Positions 36,801 through 48,732 of a stretch of 64,000 nt of DNA are shown here, piece by piece. The stretch covers positions 930,001 through 994,000 of the forward strand of contig JAWPGT010000005.1 in NCBI GenBank assembly GCA_034638255.1, read 5' to 3'. The DNA comes from Coprinus comatus. Taxonomy: Eukaryota; Basidiomycota; Agaricomycetes; Agaricales; Agaricaceae. A program made the translations under genes and the position numbers. Under the pieces are notes generated by a model. It did not search any database and was not told the origin of the DNA. It saw only the letters and a program-made list of their open reading frames with translations. Position 1 is the stretch's first letter; each line of letters starts with the position of its first letter.

Positions 36801-38330
36801 AGTTTTTTCCCGTTCTCTTCATAGAAATAGAAGATTTGACAGAACCTATGTATTATCACTGATTAGATGTAACGTTACTTGATTAATGGAGGTAACGAAC
36901 CATAACTGGTTTCCGTATTGGTTTGGGGATTGTGCGGCATCCGTTTTGTCATTTTGTGCCCGCGTGACGTTGTCGTCCTCCCCTGGAATAACCATAACAA
37001 CCTCACCTACCTGCAAGAATTTGTTCAGATATGTATTCATGCCAGAAAGAGAGGGAAAAGACTCACGACGTATTCAACGTCATCAATCTTTACACTAGTA
37101 TAGTAATTTGGGTTTTCATCAGCTACTCACCCCATATCACAGATGTTGGGTTATCGTTGTGTTCTTTCACAATCGCAATCTCATCGGCTACTTCTTCTGC
37201 TTCATGCACATCTCCCATAACCCGGAAACAGTTGTTGAATAGTTGCTCTGCAATCTGACTGACAATGGGGGTAATAACTGTTGAGTTGGTCTGTTGAGGT
37301 TTGAAGGAATTCAATCCATTTTTCTTTGGTGTAGGTCTTGGGGAATCCGATTTTGAGGTAGTATAGATTGGCTTATCGGACGTGAATCGTTTAACCAACG
37401 GTGAACGTTTGATACCACAAGCACTACAGACGGATTCAATAGTGGAAGCCACAAATGCTAACTAAATTAGAATTGTTACATACAGTACAATACTTGGCAA
37501 CTATAAAAAAACTCACTGTTTCGTCATCTTCTAAATCCGCTTCTTCAAAGTCACGTCCCAGTAGCCCACGAACAGGTACTGTATGAGAGTCAAATTGTCT
37601 AGACAGCTCTGGGAGTTGGTCCACTATGTTTTGATATGTTGTTCGGGGTTCTCGCAATACCTCTGCTACCATGAGGTGCAGCAGAGAAACATGTTTCCAA
37701 AACGGTGTATAATTGGGTGCATAACCTTCGGACGGTGCTCCTAACACATACCAGGCTATATGAGTACGTATATAAATATTACTGGTGTTGTACCCATCAG
37801 TACCACACATTTATGATAAACTCCGATAAGCACCTACCGATCCATTGTCCTTCTAACTTTATCATAATAGTAATATGTGAATTCCAGAATACTGGATGTC
37901 ATCACAAGTTGAGAGGGTGGTAATGGGTCCGAATCCGAATCCGAGTCAGAGTAATTGTCCTCAGTGTTGTCGTCCTCTGCATCATCTAGCCATGGACGGG
38001 CGTAGCCAGTGGCAATGTAATTGGTAGGTTTTCCGTTGGATCGGAGCTCTAGCAGTTGAGCTAATGGTATAAGGTCACCGGTCTCGCTATCACTTATAGC
38101 TACATGTTGCAGCAGGCGAACAGGAATGCCATCGGAGTCGTCAGCATTGGCAGCAATATCCTCTCCAGCTAGTTGAACAGGTTCCTCTACACATAAATCA
38201 TCATCATCTAGCAGGCATTAGATAGATAAAGTTATTTTATTAGTTGTAACATACACTCTCTTTCCTTTCCTTTTATTGAGCGTTGTTTCTTTGAAATAGA
38301 CTGGCATGGAGAGGGGGCTGGGCGTTTCAT
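33814..38330 (-). CDS. DNMT1: DNA (cytosine-5)-methyltransferase, DNMT1 type
   Basis: A long multi-exon gene, roughly 1,200 residues, beginning MKRPAPSPCQSISKKQRS (nuclear-signal-like). In order: an RFD-like region (IRTHIAWYVLGAPSEGYAP), a first BAH domain (FHGQWLVHGSKTILQETAHS), a second BAH domain (YVRPRTETQLLDIAQI and further), and the catalytic domain. Catalytic motifs are GLELFAG (I), GGPPCQSFSGAN with the catalytic Cys (IV; about 35380-35400), LLLENVRGLL (VI), QAGQYGTPQNRERVIFW (VIII) and QIGNAVPVPLALALGKEL (X). This architecture is the maintenance-type enzyme retained in Agaricomycetes, which methylates CpG after replication. No CXXC domain was seen. It shares a 68-bp divergent promoter with MCM7. 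Confidence 0.93.
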
Positions 38331-38398
38331 GTGAAGAGAACAGACAATGCGTGACTCTGATTTAGCAACTTTGTTCTCACCCTCCACACTCCATCCTC
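38331..38398. promoter_or_regulatory. Very short divergent promoter, DNMT1 / MCM7
   Basis: Only 68 bp separate the start codons of a maintenance methyltransferase gene and a replicative helicase gene. The interval is CT-rich on the MCM7 side. No ACGCGT box lies in it, but one does lie in MCM7 intron 2. The two genes probably share control elements, and their 5' leaders must be very short or overlap. Confidence 0.7.
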
Positions 38399-41123
38399 AT
38401 GGCCTCCCTCGCAGTCGTTGATATCGGTGTCAACTATGCTGCAGAGAAAGGTACATCGCCCATTCCTGCTTGACAAACTCATTCTCACACTTCTCAACAG
38501 ATAAAATCAGAGACTTTCTGTCAAATTTCAAGGGAACCCAGGAAAAGGACCTTGAACAGAACTTTGCTGATATCAACATTCACGACCGTGAAGATGAGGA
38601 AGCAAGTAGACTAAAATATATGGTTCAACTGGTATGTGTAATACATGCCTAAAAAACGCGCTCTAACGCGTCCGTTCTGTCTTTAGCAAAGGGTCGCCAA
38701 CCGCGAACAACAGATGTTGGTGATTGAGTTGGAGGACATCTATAATGTACGTTTATTATCTCGTATAATCCTCAATTGAACCCAACTCACTTCTCTCAGC
38801 ATCAAACAACCGCAACAGACCTTGTTGAGAAAATTAAACACAACACACGCCGTTATGTCAACATCTTCAGCGAGATCATCGACGAACTCATGCCTGAAGC
38901 CACCAAAGATATATCAGAACACGACGAAGTTATCGATGTCATTCTACACCAACGACGAGAGCGAAACGAAGCACTCGAGAACACACAAGAGAAGTTCCCG
39001 GACCACCTATTACGAAGATAGTGAGTTTTATCCATCTTACTCTTGCAACAATGAACTTAGACGATTATGTAGTAACTTGTACTTCAAGCCTCTCAAAAGC
39101 GATGCACCCCTTGCTGTTCGAGATGTCAAGGGATCTTGGTTGGGACATCTTATCACTGTTCGTGGCATCGTAACACGCGTATCAGAAGTCAAGCCACTCC
39201 TTCAAGTCAACGCATATACCTGTGATGTTTGTGGCTCGGAAACTTTCCAGGACATTTCCAATAAAACATTCACTCCTCTTGTCGACTGCCAAAACCCTAC
39301 CGAATGTTTTAAGAATGGTGTTCGTGGATCTCTACACATGCAAACAAGAGCATGTCGCTTCAGCCCTTTCCAAGAAGTCAAAATCCAGGAGATGGCTGAC
39401 CAGGTCCCCGTCGGACATATCCCCCGATCAATGAGTATCCATGTTCATGGGAACCTGACGCGTAGTATGAACCCAGGAGATATTGTGCACATTGGAGGAA
39501 TTTTCCTGCCTGTACCTTATACTGGTTTCCAAGCTATCCGTGCTGGTCTTTTGACAGATACCTACCTTGAAGCCCACTACATCAACCAACTCAAGAAACA
39601 GTACAGCGAGATGGAAATAACACCAGAAATTGCAGCTAAAATCGATCAACTTAAAATCGAGGGAGGTGTTTATCAGAAGTTCGCTATGAGCATTGCCCCA
39701 GAAATCTATGGACACCTTGATGTTAAGAAGGCATTACTTCTCTTGTTGGTAGGTGGGGTTACAAAGGAGACCGGGGATGGTATGAAGATTAGGGGAGACA
39801 TTAATGTTTGTCTCATGGGTGATCCTGGTGTTGCCAAATCTCAGCTACTCAAGTATATCTCCAAGATTGCACCTCGTGGTGTCTACACGACAGGTAAAGG
39901 TTCTTCTGGAGTTGGTCTCACAGCTGCTGTCATGCGTGACCCTGTTACCGACGAGATGGTCTTGGGTAAGTGCATAAACTTTCTCCATGTCAAACTATAT
40001 ACTAATAAAAGAACCATAGAGGGTGGAGCTCTTGTGCTAGCTGACAATGGAATTTGCTGTATTGACGAGTTTGACAAAATGGAAGAATCTGATCGTACTG
40101 CCATACACGAAGTCATGGAACAACAAACCATTTCAATTTCAAAGGCTGGTATTTCAACTACTTTGAACGCAAGAACATCAATCCTTGCCGCTGCCAATCC
40201 TCTATACGGTCGTTACAATGTCAAAGCTTCACCTGTGGAGAACATCAATCTTCCAGCCGCCCTCCTCTCTCGTTTCGATTTACTCTTCCTTATCCTCGAC
40301 AAACCTTCACGTGAAGACGATGAAAGGCTGGCACAGCACGTCACATACGTTCATATGCATAATCATCATCCACAACTTGAAGTTGACGTCGTTGACCCAG
40401 TTACAATGAGGTACAGTTTCGCATTTTTGACAAAATAGCATATTGACTTATAATAATTGACTATTAGACATTATATTGCTATGGCTCGTACTTGGCGCCC
40501 AGTCGTTACTCCTGATGTATCAAGTTACGTTGTGGATTCGTATGTCCGTCTAAGACAAGTATCAAAAGCAGACGAAAAGGAAAACAAAGCCCACACATAC
40601 ACTTCTGCACGTACACTCTTGGGTGTACTTCGTCTTGCACAAGCTCTCGCACGATTACGTTTCTCAGCAACCGTTGAACATGGTGATATTGATGAAGCAC
40701 TTCGTCTTATGGAATGTAGTAAAGAAAGTCTACAAGATGAAGATGAGAAGGAACAAGACAATGATAGGTCTATTGTTAGTCAAATCTTTAGATTGGTTAA
40801 GAATATGGGTGGTTCTCGTCTTAGAGGAAAGAAACAGAAGAGAATGGGTCGTGGACCTGCTCGTGAAAGGGATATGGATGTTGATGATGAAGATGAAGAT
40901 GATGAGGATACTGATACTTTGTCTATGGTTGACGTTAGAGCTCGTATTCTTAATGCCGGCTTTACCGAAGCTCAACTTATGGAAACTATTCGGCAAGTAA
41001 GTATTTTTTTTTTTTTTTCTTCTTTCCTGGTACAGATACTTATTACTTTTTTTGTAGTATGAGGAAGTGGACATTTGGTTCCTCACTCACAATGGAGCCA
41101 AGCTTCAATTCAACAGAGGTTGA
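38399..41123 (+). CDS. MCM7: DNA replication licensing factor MCM7
   Basis: Eight exons (38399-38450, 38501-38631, 38687-38746, 38800-39020, 39073-39965, 40020-40410, 40468-40996, 41058-41123) encode 780 residues. MCM7 is one of six AAA+ subunits of the replicative helicase. The zinc motif reads CDVC...CQNPTEC; the MCM7-typical [16 protein letters not shown] is present; Walker A is [14 protein letters not shown]; Walker B is CCIDEFDKM; the arginine finger region is [10 protein letters not shown] basic then acidic linker (RMGRGPARE, then a run of Asp/Glu) precedes the C-terminal winged-helix end [18 protein letters not shown]. Intron 5 (39966-40019) is 54 nt and free of stops, so retaining it would insert 18 residues just before Walker B. 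Confidence 0.97.
38666..38671. promoter_or_regulatory. ACGCGT (MCB-like) box in MCM7 intron 2
   Basis: A perfect MluI cell-cycle box, with a partial copy (ACGCG, 38656-38660) 5 bp before it. In yeasts this site is bound by MBF/SBF-type factors that drive G1/S genes such as the MCMs. Its position inside an intron 270 bp after the start codon is unusual, and chance occurrence cannot be excluded. Confidence 0.35.
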
Positions 41124-41589
41124 AGAGAACGGGCGTACAGTGGGATGGATATTCATATTTATATTGTCTTGCTAGATATTTTTGTATGTGTAATTGTAAT
41201 ACTAGTGATTTCTTTAGCTGTCATTTTATTCTTATTTTCCCGAGATCGTGATAGACAATGTGAAATTCTAAACGTTGTGTACCTAGAATTGTGTGGTTGT
41301 ATGATAAACATTACAAAAAACATATACTGTACTCTCCAGGATATGCCGACACACTATTAATAAAATCCAATGCGCAGTATCCAGGAGAGTGCGCGTATCG
41401 TAACATCGCACATAATGTACCCGAATGACTCAATATGTAATAATATAAATACAGAAAAAAGGAATATAAAATGCACTACTACAATAGATAATCAATGGAT
41501 GAGAATCGAACGTATGCGATGTTACCACCAAAGATCCAAAGATGGTAGAGGTAGAAGAAACATAATGTGTGTGGATGAGGAAAAACAAT
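41124..41589. other. Convergent intergenic region MCM7 / KEX2
   Basis: The two 3' flanks, very AT-rich. I see no coding or structural feature. Confidence 0.55.
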
Positions 41590-44296
41590 CTATGTCGCGG
41601 ATGCATGTTCCCAACTTCCCTCTCCACTCGTGCTAGTACTCGAACTATGTTCACCGGTAGGGCTAATCAACCTTTGTTCTTCTTTCCCTTTTTTATCTTT
41701 CTTCCCTCCCTTTTCCGATTCAGATTCGTCGCTATCGCTTTCTTCTTCAGAAGATTCATCATCACGATATTGACCTGGTTTAGGTGTTGGTGTCACACCA
41801 CCAGTGGTAACTGGATCATCATCATCTAAAAATCCTGAATGAAATCCCAATCCTTCCGTTGATCTACCTGGTGGTCCAGATCTCGTCAAACCAGTATTCT
41901 CATCAGCATAATCCTCATCATCCGAAACTTCCCCAAATGCGTCATACAATTCCCTAGTTCTACCAGTCCTCCCAGTAACATTACCATCCAAAGCACTCAT
42001 ACTCATCTCATCATTCGCCAAAGAGGAATATTCCATCCGCTTTTTAGCAGCTATTCTCCTTCTCCAGAAGAATATTCCAACACCAATACAGAACAGAACC
42101 ACGAGTGCTAAAGCACCAAAGAACCATTTTTGATTGGAAATAAGGTTTGCCATATCTGGGAACCATCCTTGATCTTCAGTAGGGCTCAATTCTGTAGATG
42201 CTGGTGCTATTACAGGAGATGTTGACGTTGGTTTACTAGTTTCGAAAGCCGACTTGGAATTCTCGCCCTCCGCGACACCATGATCGGTTGGAAGAAGTTC
42301 AGTGGGTTTAGGGTATTGTTTTGTGTTTGTTGGCGAAGGAATGACAGGTCGCATGGGTGCCTCCATTGGTGGAAGAACATCATCGACAAAAGGAACCTCG
42401 TATTTTCTGGTTTTTTCAGGATCAATAGCAGAACCCCAGAAGATCATGTTCCACCCAACGAATGAACCATTCCTCAACGTCGCCTCTCTTAGTGTGTCGG
42501 ATCCAAACTTTAACATTGACATGTTCCAGTTTGTCAAAGTTGTTACTCTTCAAGAGTTCTTTTGTGATTGTGATCTTGTTTTCAACACCTCCAGAAATAA
42601 TGGGTTGACCACCTGAGAAAGTACCATTACTATCCATCTCGCCGTCATTAATTTGGATTGTATCGGTAGCAATCCATGTCTGTGGCTTGACAAGCTCCCA
42701 AGTTTGAGCTGCTTTGACAAAGGCATAAGCGTCAAGAGCACCATAGCCATACTTGTAGCTGTAAAGCCTTCCAGTGGCAGTCTTTTCCCAATCTTGATCA
42801 TCCGGGTTAACGATTCGAGCAGTCTCGACGCAAAGATATTGAACATCACGCCAGGTAAGATCAGGTCTGATTAAATCTCTCAATCAAAGGAATAATAAAT
42901 AATCACTGTATTGTCACTCACCGGGCTTCTAAGGCTAGAGCAAATACACCGACAGCATTCGGTGCAGCCGCAGAGGTACCACCATGTGATGATGCACATT
43001 CGTTTTTACCTTTATCAGTCGTGACCTAGGAACGTTGTCAGTTTTGTGATACCCGTGATAAAAATATGACAGTACTAACAATATGCTGACCACTACCTGA
43101 CGAATAGGCGACAATCATATTTGCAGCACATGCTTCCGAGTAGTACGGGTGCAAGCCCTTGTAATCAATAGCAGCGACTGTTACAGAGTAAATGCTGTTG
43201 GTATAACCATCGAAATTGCATTGATCATTTTGAGCAGCCCCGTTTCCACTGGCGAAAACGAATACAGATCCCTTGCCCTGTCTGCCATTGTTAATACCAT
43301 TAACAACCGCCTTTTTAATGAGATATCCTGGGCCCTCCATCGATTGTCCGTTATCAGGTGGACCCCAACTGCAACTATAGATAGAGACATTATGGAAGCC
43401 ATAATTTAGAGCAGCCGCTTCGTCGACATCTGAAATGGGCCCAGAAAGGATACGAACTCCGGCGACCTTTGAGTCATAGGCAATACCGACCCCGCAAACG
43501 TTGTTCTTCTGCGCAGCTACTTGACCGGCACACCGCGTCCCATGATGATCGTCATAGTTCTTGGGGGTTGGAAGGTCTTCATGGTCATTGAAGTCGTATG
43601 AATCTTCCGCGTCCTTGATAATAATGAGGAATAATTATAGAAAAGAACGGAAATGGAACGCACAAAGTTGTCAGCAAGATCCTCACTGGTATAGTCCAAC
43701 CCATCGTCAACCAAGGACGAGATGATACCCTTGCCTGTAAAGCCCATTTCCCATACAGGGGTTGCGTTCATCATATGTTCCGGAAATTCGTCGTTCACTA
43801 GATGCCACTGTTGGGGAAACATGGGGTCTTGAATGCCAAGTCTTGCAGCGACAGTACGAGATAGTGACTCCGGCGGTGGTCGTATGGGGGGAGGGGCACG
43901 CTTTACACGTTGTCGAAGTTGTTGTTTAGATAGATAATTTACGGATGAAACGACCCTTCGTGCGTGTTGAGCATCGTCAGACCGTATTGAGAGAGGAGAA
44001 TGTGCTTGTGCTCGTAGATTTTCGAATGTGTCGAGAACTCTATCTCGGGGCTCGTCCCTGGATGATAGACTGGTGGTTTGCTTCAGAGTCCTGACCAGCC
44101 AGTGGTTATCAAGTTCACCCGCACGTTCTACCAGCTCCACGTCGAGTGTTCGAAGGACATCGGCTAGCGATGAGGGGGCTGAATGAGGGTTGTGTTCTAT
44201 AACATAGTAGTTGTGGGTATCATAAGTGCGTTTCTGAGGGGTGGCCGCGAGGGTGTATTCAAGTAAGAGAATGGTCAGAGACCATGAAAGGCGCAT
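41590..44296 (-). CDS. KEX2: Kexin-type proprotein convertase (KEX2), P-domain apparently interrupted
   Basis: A multi-exon secretory protease: signal peptide (MRLSWSLTILLLEYTLAA), prodomain ending RQRVKR, and a subtilase domain with catalytic Asp in SSLVDDGLDY, His in DDHHGTRCAG, oxyanion region YSCSWGPPDNGQ and Ser in HGGTSAAAP. KEX2 cuts after KR/RR in the late Golgi. The P-domain starts normally (HVNVKVWIRHTKRGDVE), but at about 42470-42476 the expected next 50 or so residues are absent. The sequence resumes in another frame at NGSFVGWNMIFWGSAIDP. The Ser/Thr-rich linker, one membrane helix (GALALVVLFCIGVGIFFW) and an acidic cytosolic tail are open in the second frame to 41590. As given, the gene would encode a truncated protein. 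Confidence 0.88.
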
Positions 44297-45167
44297 TGTT
44301 GTGTTGCGCTCGTTGTGGTAGACGCTGATGAACGTTAACGTTCCCCCTCAAGTTTAGCTACACAGCCACTGTCATATGTGATGGTTTCCATTTGTGGACA
44401 CCACGTAGACGTGTCACCCTTTGAATTATTTGAATACCACTCTCGGTTACCCCATGAGCTCAACCCTTCACTTGCTTCTGTAGACCCCCTAAATTTGACG
44501 AATAAAAGACAGTAATAATTGTGTCTTTCCAAAAAATTCCCTAAGTCTTCGAGTACCAAATTTCGCCTTGGTTACTGGCTGTTTTGTCGACCTCTTTGAT
44601 TTGTTTCACTTTGATTTTCTCACAAAAATATCTTACAACAGATTTCAGTGCATGTCCCAAATTGTCTATGGGATTTCACTCGTTTCAGGCACTTGGACTC
44701 TGAAGTTGATATATGTATGATATCACAACAAGCCACTGCATCTCTAGCACACTAGAGTCCTAATACTGGTGTCCGTGGGGCTCACTGGTGTATTTGTAGC
44801 ATTTCGTTTTGCCTATAATTCGGCGGATTTCTGTTAAATCCATCCTGATATTGACATCCGTTTTAAATATAGTCGATAGCCATTCCCACTCGGGCACTGA
44901 AGATTCCCAATCTTTGAGTAAGATGGATCATGGGGCAAATTTAACTGTCCAAATATACCGTCTCACCGAATATTCTCCAGTTACTCAATGTATGACAAGC
45001 TGACGAAGCTTGGTTCTAGAACATACGATACGTGTGGTATTAAACAGCCCCCCTGGCTAGAAGGCATTGATTCACAGACAAAACTCTTAAACTTCACGGA
45101 CTCAAGCTCAAGAGCTCTTCGCAGCCCTCTCCTCTCTTCTTACTCAAGCCTTATTGCTAAACTCATC
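44297..45167. other. Divergent intergenic region KEX2 / small heat shock protein
   Basis: About 870 bp with the KEX2 promoter and, near 45000, the heat shock element listed separately. The minus-strand frame at 44335-44559 has no motif. No other gene seen. Confidence 0.5.
45005..45021. promoter_or_regulatory. Heat shock element upstream of the HSP20 gene
   Basis: The stretch contains the perfect inverted repeat TTCTAGAA (45014-45021) preceded by a GAA at 45005-45007. HSF1 binds alternating GAA/TTC units. It lies about 150 bp before the start codon of a small heat shock protein gene, the expected place. Confidence 0.65.
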
Positions 45168-45780
45168 ATGGCCAACTCTATTTTTCTTTATGAACCTTTT
45201 TACGACTTTGGCCGCTTCTTTGATCAAGCTTTCAATATCTTCAATCAACAACTGGGCGGTCAAAACAATTTCCAACTTCATCGTTACATTACGTCGGGAA
45301 ACCAAGACGGAGCTATTAGTCTCTTCCAACCTCGGTCAGTGAATACCCTATGTGCTTTGGTTACGTTCTAAAACAACTTACTGACAAATGAATACAACAG
45401 AATGGATCTCCATGAAGACAAGGGCAAAAACTTAGTCACTGCTTCCTTCGAACTTCCTGGTTTGAAGAAAGAGGACGTTAAAATCGAGTTACAGAACAAT
45501 CGCCTCACCATTTCTGGTGAAAGCAATACCCCTTCTGAAGTAGATCGGAATGGGTTTGTTATTCGTGAACGACGTGTTGGAAAATTCACAAGAATTCTCC
45601 AACTCCCTGAGGGCATCAAGGTAAACTTTTGTGTTTTATGTTGCCCTTGGATTTACATCTCATCCACATCCTTGTCCTTAGTCAAAAGAAATCAAGGCGT
45701 CCATGGAGAATGGCATTTTAACTGTTTCTTTCCCTAGAACGTCCCCAGAACTCGCGCCCACGATAATCCCACTTCTCTAA
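45168..45780 (+). CDS. Small heat shock protein (HSP20 / alpha-crystallin family)
   Basis: Three exons (45168-45334, 45401-45620, 45682-45780) give 161 residues. The N-terminus reads YEPFYDFGRFFDQAFNIF, typical of basidiomycete sHSPs. The alpha-crystallin domain includes MDLHEDKGKNLVTASFELPG, VKIELQNNRLTISGES, RRVGKFTRILQLPEGI and MENGILTVSFP. The tail (RTSPELAPTIIPLL) provides an I-x-P-type hydrophobic motif in place of the usual I-x-I. It is an ATP-independent holdase forming oligomers. A heat shock element lies upstream. A paralogue with the same three-exon layout is at 62794-63372. Confidence 0.93.
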
Positions 45781-45914
45781 CTGTCACTCACAATATACCA
45801 TTTACTATAAATAAATTCATCTCCCAAGCATTCCTCACTTTCATACCAACATTCAAATTATAATTGTATAAATCGTACAGTTACACAAAGGTACACATGG
45901 ATACTCCCCCAGCA

Positions 45915-47357
45915 TCACAAAATAACTTCAATATCATCCCATCTCCCATTATTAACAGTCTCCACAAAACCCGTTGGAACATGATTCCCTCTATACCCAA
46001 GAACTTTCAAATGAGTCCATTTACTCCAATTCACCCTACTCAAAACAGCTAACCCATTACGAACCACTTCACCATAAGGATCCTTAGACCTACTCCCACC
46101 ACTTGTTAAACTCTGCACCCGAAGTTCTTGAGCATATTTATCTCCTAACCAAGCGTTATATGAAATATCTAAAACAACAAGAAGAGGACACATATTCCAT
46201 AATCTGCGTAATGGAATTATGGAAGAGATGTTGATGAGTGCGAGATGTGTGATTGTAGGTGGTAGTTGATTGAAATTTAGAGATGATAAATCGGTGTTGA
46301 GAAGAATAAATGTTGTTAGTGGTCTTGATGTATCGATATCATCTGTATCCCAATCCCAGGTTTTTTCTTCTTCTTCTTCCGTTTCTACTATGTCATCCTC
46401 ATCTAGAATATCCTTGGCATCACTTTCATTTTCATTTTCAACCGTTGATGATGTCAATGGAAGGTGGCCCCCTTCTTGGCCACGATCATGACCATTTCCT
46501 CCAACATGTTCTTTAAACCAATCATCCTTTAAACTTGCATTAGGACCAACAACAATCATCTCCCCATCCGCATTTCCATATTCTTCCCAAAGAGCATATA
46601 ACCTAGCATTACTAGGAGGTGAATGAACCGCCAAATATCGAACAAGATTTTTTCGTAGGTGTTGAGGGATCCAAGGTACAACTTGATCTCTAAACTCGCT
46701 AAATGTAGTGTTTTTGAGGAAATATTGAAGACATAAAAGTGTTAATGGTGGGACTTCTTGATTTTCATGTTCTTCTTCCCCTTGAATTTGTCCAGGATCC
46801 TCGTCATGATCTAACCCATATTCTCGACCAGGACTATGATACTGATATTGTAATCCCTCTTGACCTTGATCTTGAGACGAAGCCACTCCATCAACATGAT
46901 TCAATACTAAAGACAACGCTTCATTTCTCCAACTCCAAGTTCTTCTAACATCTTTTTGTAACGAATTCAATCTCCAACTTTTCGGAGGTGTTGGACCCGC
47001 AGGGAGTCTATACGTAGCAGATGAGAACGTACCCTCAGCTTCATCTATCTCCAATGTCTTTGGTTGGTCTAATGATGATGGTGGTGGTGAAGGTGATCTA
47101 TCATGGGAAGTGTTTCCAAGAGAAAGTAGACGAAGTGGTAAGGAAGGAATAGCATGTACGTTTGTTGAAGTTAAATGAGATCGTGAACCTTTGAGATTCT
47201 GAGCATGTCTGAACTGTTCACCTCTTAAAGTAATTTTGAGCCATAGCTTCGGCTAAGATAAAGGGACTTCATACCTCAAGATTTGAATGCGGTCGTATAC
47301 GCCTTTTTTCGAGTACATGTCAGTGACATGTTGGGTCAGAGAGTCAGGATTCTTCAT
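45915..47357 (-). CDS. Unknown fungal protein with a leucine-rich region
   Basis: Two exons (47357-47275 and 47223-45915) across a 51-nt intron give 463 residues. The start is MKNPDSLTQHVTDMYSKKGV, and the early part is Ser/Pro-rich. The central region (PLTLLCLQYFLKNTTFSEF, then LRKNLVRYLAVHSPPSNARL) is helical. A long acidic stretch follows, then LRR-like strands: LTTFILLNTDLSSLNFNQLP, ITHLALINISS, LLVVLDISYNAWLG and WTHLKVLGYRGN. Leucine-rich repeats imply protein binding. No catalytic motif and no F-box were seen. I do not recognise a named family. The exon-1 join is supported by frame and GT-AG signals only. Confidence 0.6.
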
Positions 47358-47453
47358 TGATATTGCCGGTTACCACTAATACATATGACTCAGCAATGTT
47401 TCCAAAAAATCAATCGAAATCTCATTCAAAATTAGTTATCATAGCTTATACAT

Positions 47454-48620
47454 CTACTCCTGAGGGATGAATGGACTCCTTCTATACGATGGCGCTTCAA
47501 TTATAGGGGGAAGTGACTCGGCTAATTTAGCCGTTCCAGCAGGGAAAGGTAGGTCATCGACACCTTTAGGCAATACTTTCTCGTATTGACCTTTGGCTTG
47601 AGCGTGTTTACCTTGAGCCATGATCTTTTTGGCATCTCTGACCAGGACGTGGGCATCATCGGCTCCTGGAACAGCTCCCTTAACAAAGATGAGGCCGAGA
47701 CTGGTATCCACACGGACGACGGGAAGGTTTTGAGTTGTAATGCGTTTGCCACCCATACGGCCAGGCATTTTCTTTCCAGGGAAGACACGACCAGGATCCT
47801 AAAAGATGTCAACTCTTTGGGTGCTTGAGGCAGTTGTATGGGTATGTACCTGATGTTGACCCGTTGATCCCGAAGAACGATGAGAAATGGAGACACCATG
47901 ACTAGCTGCTAGACCATGGAAGCCCCATCGTTTCATACCACCTTGGAAACCCTTTCCAATGCTAGATATATATATTAGCCCATATTCTTGACATGTTACT
48001 TGACTTATACACACCCATTAGCCACTACATCTACATATTGACCCGGCACGAAATGAATTGCAGAAAGAGTGGTTCCTATTCAAACATATAAGCATATTGT
48101 GATATATTCAAGTACTTGCACAAACCAACTGGCACCAAAGCATCTGGTGTCACAGGGAACTCCCTAACGATCCTCTTCGCAGGAACACCAGCTTTTCGGA
48201 AATGACCAAGCATTTGACGTGTCGTCGTCCTCTCTGGTTTGTCCGAAGCAGCAACTTGTACAGCATGGTATACTGAGTGATCGCGCCGTACAGTTCTGAC
48301 GTTCGCCGTAACTTGACAATTCTCCACCTATAGGGCATACTCTTAATATTAGAAATGTAAGAGACCAGCAAGACACGTACTTGGAGCACAGTTACTGGGA
48401 CCTTTACACCCTGATCATTCCAAAGAGCAGCCATACCACGTTTACGCGCAATAAGCCCAGTACGTATGGACTCTGGAGTCCATTTCACTTCCGCAGGTGT
48501 TGATGATGTTGAGGTTGACTCTTCCGGGGTCGAAGATGAAGCTGGTGCAGCTGCTACAGAGGCAGTATGGATATATCTTACGGACTGGAGAGAGGATGGA
48601 CGTGCCCAGAGCCTGAGCAT
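47454..48620 (-). CDS. MRPL3: Mitochondrial large ribosomal subunit protein uL3m
   Basis: A multi-exon minus-strand gene. The presequence is [20 protein letters not shown], and the mature protein has [19 protein letters not shown], then [15 protein letters not shown] formed across the first splice. The L3 signature is [20 protein letters not shown], followed by [20 protein letters not shown] and [19 protein letters not shown], the loop that reaches toward the peptidyl-transferase centre. Human MRPL3 and yeast Mrpl9 are the equivalents. The C-terminus is extended by a short Pro-rich tail. Divergent from RRN6, with 112 bp between starts. Confidence 0.94.
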
Positions 48621-48732
48621 GATTTAGGGAGAACGGGCAAAAGTAGAGACGCGCACGAAAAGTTTGGCCATCACCTCTCATGTCCTAAATAGGAAACCGG
48701 CGCTTCGACTCTCATTTATCAGAGCAAATGGC
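48621..48732. promoter_or_regulatory. Divergent promoter region, uL3m / RRN6
   Basis: The 112 bp between the two start codons. Both products serve ribosome production, one in mitochondria and one in rRNA transcription. No specific motif was identified. Confidence 0.5.

Noticed and set aside
44335..44559. A 74-codon minus-strand frame upstream of KEX2
   Set aside because: No motif, no splice-linked continuation, and it lies in the likely KEX2 promoter.
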